Below, in pieces: positions 26,858-33,397 of a DNA stretch of 46,442 nucleotides; position 1 is the stretch's first letter, and each line of letters opens with the position of its first letter. Both the position numbers and the translations under genes were made by a program. The notes beneath the pieces are model-generated. The model ran no database searches. It saw only the letters and a program-made list of their open reading frames with translations, and had not been told where the DNA came from. Source of the stretch: Anaeroplasma bactoclasticum (lineage in GTDB: Bacteria; Bacillota_I; Bacilli_A; ML615J-28; CAG-313); the NCBI GenBank assembly GCA_023667245.1, contig JAMPAL010000010.1:1-46442 (forward strand), written 5' to 3'.

Positions 26858-28792
26858 ATGACATATGAGGACCAATTTTATGCTGCGTTAAATGAGATTA
26901 CGAACAAAAATCCCAAAGTAGCATACCAAATGTTATCTGAATTAGCTGAAAAAATGAAGACCAATTCAAAGCCAACTATGCTTGCTGATGTCATTTATAC
27001 TAGAGCTACTCTAGACATTTCACAAATCCGCGAGCATCACCAACAAAGTATCGATGATTTTACGTATTTAATTGCCAAAAAGACCAAGTATGTTCAAGAA
27101 AGTCATGGTTTCTTGGCTTTATTGTATGATAGTATTTCTGAAATTGATCAAGTTATTTTGCATGGAACAGAGGCCCTCAAGAAAAAGTGTACATTTGAAA
27201 ATGACATTAAATTTGCTTTGGCAAGAGCATATGCTCGAAAAGAAGATGAAGCCTCTTTTCGAGAGTCTCTATACTATATTCAAGATTGCATTGATCATCT
27301 CAATGAATTTGATGATGAAATGCAATTACGAATTTGTAAAATAGATGTATTGATTTCATTAGAGAGACTAGAGGAAGCAGAACAAGAAATCAGCCAATTT
27401 AGAATAGATTTTGCTCAGACAGGTATGACCTATTATCTAAAGGCAAGACTTGCAATGCAAGCATATAAAAAGGATATGAGTAAAACCCATTATTTAGATG
27501 ACGTAATCAGTAATGCAAGTATATATTTACAGTATGAAGAAAATGATGATTTGACTCGACTGATGATGGTAGAAGCCTATACCTTAAAAAAATCCTATCA
27601 ACAGGCACTCGCATTATTAGATGAGATGGAAAACGATGAAAATCAAGAGTATATTTTACTCGAAAAAACCAAAGTGTATGAAGCCCTTGAAGAGTATAGC
27701 GAAGGCATTTTGATGATGGATCAGTATTTGACTATGCATGAAAGTTGGAAAATCTATTACATCAAAGGTGTTTTCCATAAATTGCGTAGAGAACAAGAAG
27801 ATTTGACACAAGCAAAAGAATCCTTTTTAAAGGCATATCAGTTGTCCGAAATTTCTAGTATTTTAACGGATGTAATTGATGTGAATCATGAACTGGGTTT
27901 GGATGTAGATACGTATCAATTGCTTTGTTCAACATTGGAGAAAGAAAAAGATGGAAGACTGTATTATATTCTAGCAGATGTGGCTTTTAAACTGGAAAAA
28001 GGTTATGATGAAATATTAGGCTATTATGAGAAGGCATTCGAATATGGTTATTTGAATGAATTAGAATATTTAGACATCCTTTCAGATTATAGTGTATTAG
28101 ATAGACAACAAAAGCAAAAAATCAAGAAATATAGTAAACGAAATATAGCATCATTACCAAGATGGGGCAAACGAAAAATGGCGGTTCGTTTCATGTATGG
28201 AGAAAATGGGATAAAGCAAAATTTGAAAAAGGCCCAAACACTTTTGGAAATGGAAGTCGAAAGCAATCTGTCATCTTGTGTACTTGCCTTATTAGGGCGC
28301 GATTTAGAATTGATGAAGAATGAAGAAGATGCTTTTGAATTTTACCAAAAAGCTTATCAAGAGATTGCGGAAGAATCGCATCCGCATTGCGATTGTGCAT
28401 ACGGCTATTTGGCACATGCCTATTTAGAAGGTAAAGGCGTTACAAAAGACATTGAAAAGGCCAAACAAATCATTTTATCTGCAGTTGAAAAGGTCGGAAC
28501 AGGCTGTTGTTCTCACACTGCCTATTATTATGCTTATTTTTATTTGGTTGGTGATTCAAGATTTACTGCAAAAATGGCATTGGCATTACTAGAATCCAAT
28601 TATCCCTTTTACCGATATGATGTTTCAAGACTTGTTTTACTTAAACAAGTTGTTGAAAAATCGAATTATAAAAGTCACAAATTAGCAGAAATAGAGCACG
28701 AAATTATTGCTGCACTTGATAAAAAGGAACAGCAGTATTATGATGCCCAAAAAGATCAAACTAGTTCTCTTCCGTATTGGAAGAATGTTTAA
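26858..28792 (+). CDS. TPR/Sel1-repeat protein, function unknown
   Basis: The 644-residue soluble protein begins 1 base after smpB, with AAAGGAG inside smpB as its ribosome site, so it belongs to the rnr-smpB transcript. It is almost entirely helical, with TPR-like units in the first two thirds (for example residues about 240-330). Two Sel1-type repeats lie towards the end (YGENGIKQNLKKAQTLLEME and YLEGKGVTKDIEKAKQIIL). Such repeats serve as protein-protein scaffolds. No enzymatic motif or membrane segment is seen. Its 3' end overlaps a convergent minus-strand gene by 32 bases. Confidence 0.8.
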   Translation: MTYEDQFYAALNEITNKNPKVAYQMLSELAEKMKTNSKPTMLADVIYTRATLDISQIREHHQQSIDDFTYLIAKKTKYVQESHGFLALLYDSISEIDQVILHGTEALKKKCTFENDIKFALARAYARKEDEASFRESLYYIQDCIDHLNEFDDEMQLRICKIDVLISLERLEEAEQEISQFRIDFAQTGMTYYLKARLAMQAYKKDMSKTHYLDDVISNASIYLQYEENDDLTRLMMVEAYTLKKSYQQALALLDEMENDENQEYILLEKTKVYEALEEYSEGILMMDQYLTMHESWKIYYIKGVFHKLRREQEDLTQAKESFLKAYQLSEISSILTDVIDVNHELGLDVDTYQLLCSTLEKEKDGRLYYILADVAFKLEKGYDEILGYYEKAFEYGYLNELEYLDILSDYSVLDRQQKQKIKKYSKRNIASLPRWGKRKMAVRFMYGENGIKQNLKKAQTLLEMEVESNLSSCVLALLGRDLELMKNEEDAFEFYQKAYQEIAEESHPHCDCAYGYLAHAYLEGKGVTKDIEKAKQIILSAVEKVGTGCCSHTAYYYAYFYLVGDSRFTAKMALALLESNYPFYRYDVSRLVLLKQVVEKSNYKSHKLAEIEHEIIAALDKKEQQYYDAQKDQTSSLPYWKNV

Positions 28793-29072
28793 GTTTCTCA
28801 ATTTCCTGGCGTAGATTGGTCACCTCTTGCTTTAAAGCAGTATATTCCTCATTTGTAGGGGTTGCACTAGCCTGTGCAGAAATAGTTAAAATAATCTGAC
28901 CAACTTGTTCAAGCCAATTTCCAAATGCATTTTGAGCGCCAGTATCCAAAAAAAGTGCTATAATATATCCTGTGATTGTGGCATACATACTATATTCATA
29001 AGGAGGAATTTGATCTAACCAATCAGAGAATGATTGGATGGCTTGTTTGAATTCATCGAAATTTGAGTCCAA
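28761..29072 (-). CDS. Small membrane and coiled-coil protein, function unknown
   Basis: The 103-residue protein has a short soluble start, a hydrophobic segment around residues 28-46 (ATITGYIIALFLDTG), a weaker one at 52-66 and a C-terminal coiled coil (EEYTALKQEVTNLRQEIEKL). The TTG start at 29072 is preferred because a strong AAGGGGGGA ribosome site lies just upstream; the next in-frame Met is residue 29, inside the hydrophobic part. It converges with the TPR gene and is divergent from the thioesterase gene. No known family is recognised. Confidence 0.6.
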   Translation of the reverse strand: MDSNFDEFKQAIQSFSDWLDQIPPYEYSMYATITGYIIALFLDTGAQNAFGNWLEQVGQIILTISAQASATPTNEEYTALKQEVTNLRQEIEKLKHSSNTEEN

Positions 29073-29133
29073 AAGAATCCCCCCTTATATACATCATACG
29101 AAATTCAAGAACAATTCATGCAAAGGAAAATTT

Positions 29134-29640
29134 ATGAAAGTTATACGAAAACAATCAAATAGCAAGATGTGTTATATTTGCGGAATGGATAATCCTTTTG
29201 GACTAAAGGCGCCTTTTTATGAAATGGAGAATCAAACAGTGGTTAGTTTATTTCGCTACCAAGATATACATCAAAGTTATCCAGAAAGGGTTCATGGTGG
29301 GCTAATTACAGCATTATTAGATGAAATTGCAGGAAGAGCAATTTGGATTGTAGAACCCAATACTTGGGCGGTAACAGGCGATATTCGCGTTAAATTTCGA
29401 AAAGCAGTTCCATATGATACAGATTTAAAAGCGATTGGTAAAGTAACAAAAAATACAAGAAGAATCTTTTTTGCAGTAGCAAAATTATATGATATGAATA
29501 ATGAATTATTAGCTGAAGCAGAAGTTACTTATTTTAAATTACCACTTGATAAAATAGCAACAGCAAATACGCATGAAGATGTAAATGTCGTTGTTCCAGA
29601 TGATGTAAAAGAAATTGATAATTTACCTGAAGTAGAATAA
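29134..29640 (+). CDS. PaaI-type hotdog thioesterase family protein
   Basis: The 168-residue protein has an N-terminal MCYICGMDNPFGLKAPF segment and the hotdog core VHGGLITALLDEIAGRAIW (about residues 51-69), where Asp/Glu on the central helix is the usual catalytic position. VTGDIRVKFRKAVPYDTDL matches the family's beta sheet. Members hydrolyse acyl-CoA esters. The CxxC beside NPFGL is a recurrent feature of a subgroup and could be structural. The start at 29134 has AAAGGA upstream. tRNA-Leu follows only 11 bases after the stop and may share the transcript. Confidence 0.78.
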   Translation: MKVIRKQSNSKMCYICGMDNPFGLKAPFYEMENQTVVSLFRYQDIHQSYPERVHGGLITALLDEIAGRAIWIVEPNTWAVTGDIRVKFRKAVPYDTDLKAIGKVTKNTRRIFFAVAKLYDMNNELLAEAEVTYFKLPLDKIATANTHEDVNVVVPDDVKEIDNLPEVE

Positions 29641-29651
29641 CTTCAGGACAT

Positions 29652-29738
29652 GCAATCGTGGCGGAATAGGTAGACGCGCTACTTTGAGGGGGTAGTGACC
29701 GAATGGTCGTGTGAGTTCGAGTCTCATCGATTGCACCA
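29652..29738 (+). tRNA. tRNA-Leu (anticodon GAG)
   Basis: The acceptor stem GCAATCG/CGATTGC, a long variable arm typical of Leu, the anticodon loop TTGAGGG (anticodon GAG), the T-loop GTTCGAGTC and an encoded CCA are all present. The accessory island starts immediately downstream, which fits tRNA genes being common integration sites. Confidence 0.96.
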
Positions 29739-29749
29739 TAAGTAAACAT

Positions 29750-29792
29750 AGGTATTGATACACTTGAAAAAGTGCCATCAATGCCTTTTTTC
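29750..29792 (+). terminator. Terminator after tRNA-Leu
   Basis: AGGTATTGAT (29750-29759) pairs with ATCAATGCCT (29777-29786), with one G-T pair. The inner ACTT/AAGT extends the stem, and a T-run follows. It should end the tRNA-Leu transcript. Confidence 0.8.
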
Positions 29793-30065
29793 TTTGCGAA
29801 ACAGGGCTGAAATGCTTAAATTTGGCTTAATTAAAGATAAATTTGGGCTGTGTCGTCTCATTTTCGCTATTTTGAGTACATCTTTAAGTGAAAATTTAAG
29901 AGCAAATGTAGGCAAAGCACGACCACGATTTAACGATTACTAGCACAATTTAACGATTACCCCCACAATTTAACGATTACTATTTTAGAAGATATTAATT
30001 TGAACATCATAAAGCATCTTTTTATAAAAATCTCAAATTTGTTTCGACATAATATGGCAAACATC
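29793..30065. other. Gene-free leader of the island
   Basis: About 270 bases lie between the tRNA terminator and the operon promoter. The stretch contains the three-copy 20-bp repeat array and, at 29812-29914, A/T-rich partial inverted repeats around AAATTT. A frame of 62 codons (29755-29943) crosses the terminator and the first repeat, has no ribosome site and is not accepted as a gene. No integrase is present. Confidence 0.5.
29923..29980. repeat. Three direct repeats with an exact 20-bp period
   Basis: CCACGATTTAACGATTAC (29923-29940), GCACAATTTAACGATTAC (29943-29960) and CCACAATTTAACGATTAC (29963-29980) share ATTTAACGATTAC exactly and are separated by two bases each. The repeat ends 85 bases upstream of the -35 of the BREX-like operon. 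A period of two helical turns suggests a protein-binding array. Confidence 0.85.
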
Positions 30066-30094
30066 TTGTATTTTTCTCAAAAAAGTGCTATAAT
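30066..30094 (+). promoter_or_regulatory. Promoter of the BREX-like operon
   Basis: TTGTAT (30066-30071), a 17-base spacer and TATAAT (30089-30094) with a TGC extended -10. It lies 38 bases before the XRE start codon. No other clear promoter was seen before the downstream genes, so it likely serves the whole operon. Confidence 0.8.
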
Positions 30095-30132
30095 TTTATA
30101 TAGATTTTAATATTCGGAATGGAGAGATAAAT

Positions 30133-30336
30133 ATGAAGATTGATTATCCAGCCACTATAATTCGTATACGAGCTGAACTTGGATTATCGCAAACAGAATT
30201 GGCAGAAATCCTTGGTGTCTCCTTTACGTCTGTTAATAGATGGGAAAACGGAAAATATGAACCTACTAAAGCTGTAAAAAAGAGAATTGAAGTTTTATGT
30301 GAAAAACACGAGATAAAACTTGAGATAAAAAAATAA
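30133..30336 (+). CDS. XRE-family helix-turn-helix regulator
   Basis: The 67-residue protein is a single helix-turn-helix domain: LGLSQTELAEILGVSFTSVNRWENGKYEPT covers the recognition helix (residues 15-45, both halves visible). It has no effector domain, so it probably binds DNA as a dimer and controls its own operon. ATGGAGAG lies upstream of the ATG. It is the first gene of the island operon, with 19 bases to the probable start of the next gene. Small regulators of this kind often lead restriction and BREX loci, where they delay or limit expression. Confidence 0.85.
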   Translation: MKIDYPATIIRIRAELGLSQTELAEILGVSFTSVNRWENGKYEPTKAVKKRIEVLCEKHEIKLEIKK

Positions 30337-30355
30337 ATTGAAAGAAGCAATTATT

Positions 30356-33300
30356 ATGGATTTTAAGCAAGCGTTTATAAATTGGATATCTACTAATAAG
30401 TTAAAGAACACTACCCCTATTGATTTAGCTAATAATATAGAGGTAGCTTTTAACGTTTGCTTTAATTTAGATGTTTGGCAAATTAGTGACCCAAAGCTTT
30501 ATAGTGATTTAAGGAATAAAATCATATTAGATAAGAATTTTAAAAGAAAAAACAAAAAAATATATAAAAAATTTGTGACTTTAGGTAGGTGCTATCAGGT
30601 TTTTTTGAAAAATGAATTTATTACAAATTCTGTTAAATCGATGAATTTTAATAATGTAGACGAACTACCTACGCATGATTCATCTGAAGGAAAAACATTA
30701 ATTCAATCCGAAGATGAAAATAGAATATATGAATTTTTTAATGATAATAAGGCGGCACAGAAATTTTGCAAAGTTTTTGAATATGCATTAAAAGAAGTCA
30801 AGGATTTAGTCTTGGATATCAGAGTTTCAATAATAGGAGTAAAAATTGTAGGTGAAAGGCTTAGATTTTATTCCGATAAAACTAATTTGAAATTTAGTAA
30901 AACAAATAGAACTTTTTTACTCGCAAACAACGATGATGATTTAGATGATATATTTGCTGCTGTTGATGAGGTAAACAAGTATTTTTGTGATTTTTGTGAT
31001 GAGGTTGTCATTTTCAAAGAGAGGGAACTGTCTCTAGGATATGTATATCATTTAAAGTTTGGATTTGGTTATATAATGAGTCAAGAAGATAATATTGTTA
31101 AGATTAAGTTTGACGATGATTCAATAGGTATCAAAATAATTCAACTTAATCACCCCACTTATGAAAAAATTAGTAGACAAGATTATGAAAGAAAGCTGGT
31201 GCCAAATGGAATAAAAGAAAAATCTTCAACTGGACGTGTAGGATGGGATAAGTTTGAAAGTGCTTTATTGATTGAGGCCTTTTGGAAAATAGAAAATAAA
31301 AAAGGAAATCGAAATGAGATTTTAACAAAGCTCTCAAATGATTTAAGAACACGTGCTATACATTTAGGTCAAAAAATAGATGATAAATTTAGAAATTTAA
31401 ATGGTGTGAATATCCAGTTATCTAATATAGCCTTGTCGTTTTATCCAGAACGTTCTGCAATGCATAGGACAGCTATTTTTGATACTATTGCAAAAATATA
31501 TTTAAATGATCGCAATGAATTTGATCGTATTTTATCGGAAGCACATGAACAAGTGAATGGAACACAACATAATACATACGTTGATAGCAAAAGTAAAAAG
31601 TATGTTATTTCTATGGCAGAAGTTGATTTTTATTCTTATATAAAAGATAGTTATATTCAAAATCATAAAGCAGATGGTAAAGCACATAGAGCTAATAATC
31701 ACGCCCAGAAATGTATTGATATAGTAAGAGATATAAATGAAATGTTGCTTCTATCCAAATTGAAAATTAATAATATTTATTCTATATCTAATGTTAACGA
31801 ACTTAATCAGATAATAGCATTTGTTAAGGAAAATCTCAAAGATAAATCTGAAGATAAAGTAAAATGGGTATGGTATGTCCTAAATAGATATAAGATTTTT
31901 TTGAAGGAAGAAAAGAAAAAACTAAATTCTATTGAAAATATGAGCAATCCTAATAATGAAGATGTAATAACTCAAGGATTTATTTCTGCAGAGGAGAGAA
32001 TGAGGATGTATCCTGATTATGTTAAGGTTTTGCAAGAATGTTTCCCAGAAGGGTTTGCTTATAAAAATCAATTGAGAAAAAGAAAGTTTATTAAATGTTA
32101 TTCAGAATTAAATGGCAAAGTTCTTGAGGATAGCAATGAAGTATATGAAAAAAAATTATTGATGATTGGATTTATTAGTGAAGAAAAAGTATATTTACCA
32201 TCAATTGTAGATGCTACAACATATAAAGCGTTGAAAAAATACATTGATAAAAAACTGGATGCAACAGGTTCAATCATTTACTATTCTGTTATTTATGATA
32301 GTTTTACAGATAGATTGAATGCAGGCTTCAGTGAGGGTATGTTAAAGGAATATCTAATATATATTTTTGCCGGTGTATATAAGTTTGATAGGGAATATTT
32401 GTCAAAGGTTGGCACTACTGGAGATTCTAAGAAGGATTTGATTAATTTATTCATAAACACAGGTCATCCAATGGAAATAGAAGAGATTTACTCTAAATTA
32501 CCCAATATTGCACAAAATGCAATCGATGGATTACTGCGAGATAGGGATTTTATAGTTAACTTTAGAGGGAAATCGTATTTCTACAAAGGTATTTTCGAGA
32601 TAGAAGATCAACAATTGAGTAAAATTAGGGATTTTATTAGAGAGACTATCCAAGAAAAATATCATGTGAGTAGTGCTGAACTATGTTCCTTCATACGTGA
32701 GGAAATGCCAGAATTGATAGAATCGAATCCATATGTTACGGATCTAGGTTTTAAGAATTCAATAAAATTACTTTTAAATGATGAGTTCAGTTTCAAAGGT
32801 GATGTAATTAGTGAGTCAAGTAAGCAAATTGATGTAAAGGAATTGTATCGAGAATTCTGTAGAAGAAGAGAAAAATTTACTTTGGAAGAACTCGAAGAAT
32901 TTAAAGCTTCAATTCATAAAAGTTATATTGATTACAATGCTGTTTTTGAAATTTCAATTAGAGTAGATGCAGATACATATGTAAGACGAGATATTATTAA
33001 TTTTGATGTTGAGAAGATTGATAACGCAATTTTGAATTATTGTAACGATAAATACGTTTCTTACCTGGATATAATCAATTTTATAGAATTTCCCACTTTA
33101 CAATATCCGTGGAATTATTATGTTTTGGAGGGGTATCTGTTTTCTGAAAGCAAAATATTTTCCATACTAAATGCTACATTTAATAAAGAAAAGCCAGTAG
33201 GTGCAATAATAAAAAAACATGCTTTTGATAATTTTGATGATTTAATAGTTGACGTTATCAAAGAAAATAGATTATTTAATAGAGAGAAAGCCTTTGAGTA

Positions 33301-33376
33301 TCTTCAAGAAAATTGCTTTATCTTGACAAGAAAATTTAAGAATATTGATTTACTCATTAATAAGGCAAAAATGTAA
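30356..33376 (+). CDS. Large multidomain DNA-sensor-like protein of unknown function
   Basis: This 1006-residue protein is not an assigned BREX component. Residues 1-87 form a helical domain (FINWISTNK to CYQVFLKNE) that recurs in a second copy at about 423-518 (VDFYSYIKDSYIQ to RYKIFLKEE). Residues 226-266 look like a Tudor/SH3-like barrel (LGYVYHLKFGFGYI then VKIKFDD), as at the C terminus of UvrD-type helicases. Residues 294-365 match a domain found in defence nucleases and helicases (W297, then LIEAFWKIENKKGNRNE and IDDKFRNLNGVNIQLSN). From about 545 to the end there are winged-helix-like segments, such as FINTGHPMEIEEIYSKLPNI. No nuclease, ATPase or methylase motif was found. ATG 30356 is preferred over an in-frame TTG at 30338, though the ribosome site is weak. 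Translation probably follows on from the XRE gene. Confidence 0.7.
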   Translation: MDFKQAFINWISTNKLKNTTPIDLANNIEVAFNVCFNLDVWQISDPKLYSDLRNKIILDKNFKRKNKKIYKKFVTLGRCYQVFLKNEFITNSVKSMNFNNVDELPTHDSSEGKTLIQSEDENRIYEFFNDNKAAQKFCKVFEYALKEVKDLVLDIRVSIIGVKIVGERLRFYSDKTNLKFSKTNRTFLLANNDDDLDDIFAAVDEVNKYFCDFCDEVVIFKERELSLGYVYHLKFGFGYIMSQEDNIVKIKFDDDSIGIKIIQLNHPTYEKISRQDYERKLVPNGIKEKSSTGRVGWDKFESALLIEAFWKIENKKGNRNEILTKLSNDLRTRAIHLGQKIDDKFRNLNGVNIQLSNIALSFYPERSAMHRTAIFDTIAKIYLNDRNEFDRILSEAHEQVNGTQHNTYVDSKSKKYVISMAEVDFYSYIKDSYIQNHKADGKAHRANNHAQKCIDIVRDINEMLLLSKLKINNIYSISNVNELNQIIAFVKENLKDKSEDKVKWVWYVLNRYKIFLKEEKKKLNSIENMSNPNNEDVITQGFISAEERMRMYPDYVKVLQECFPEGFAYKNQLRKRKFIKCYSELNGKVLEDSNEVYEKKLLMIGFISEEKVYLPSIVDATTYKALKKYIDKKLDATGSIIYYSVIYDSFTDRLNAGFSEGMLKEYLIYIFAGVYKFDREYLSKVGTTGDSKKDLINLFINTGHPMEIEEIYSKLPNIAQNAIDGLLRDRDFIVNFRGKSYFYKGIFEIEDQQLSKIRDFIRETIQEKYHVSSAELCSFIREEMPELIESNPYVTDLGFKNSIKLLLNDEFSFKGDVISESSKQIDVKELYREFCRRREKFTLEELEEFKASIHKSYIDYNAVFEISIRVDADTYVRRDIINFDVEKIDNAILNYCNDKYVSYLDIINFIEFPTLQYPWNYYVLEGYLFSESKIFSILNATFNKEKPVGAIIKKHAFDNFDDLIVDVIKENRLFNREKAFEYLQENCFILTRKFKNIDLLINKAKM

Positions 33377-33397
33377 AAAAGGAGGTGTCTTCACAAC

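Noticed and set aside
26411-29133. tmRNA (ssrA) gene near smpB
   Set aside because: No tRNA-Ala-like ends or tag-coding sequence were recognised in the surrounding DNA.
29073-29133. Minus-strand promoter TTGTTC-17-TATATA for the 103-residue gene
   Set aside because: Transcription would start inside the gene's own ribosome-binding site, so the match is probably chance.
29755-29943. 62-residue plus-strand gene after tRNA-Leu
   Set aside because: The frame runs through the terminator stem and the first 20-bp repeat and has no ribosome site.
29923-29980. CRISPR array
   Set aside because: Only three copies, with two-base spacers and no cas genes nearby. The geometry is that of a protein-binding repeat, not repeat-spacer units.
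30133-33376. Toxin-antitoxin pair made of the XRE protein and the large protein
   Set aside because: The second protein is 1006 residues with many DNA-binding-like domains and no toxin motif, and the operon continues into BREX genes. A regulator leading a defence operon explains it better.
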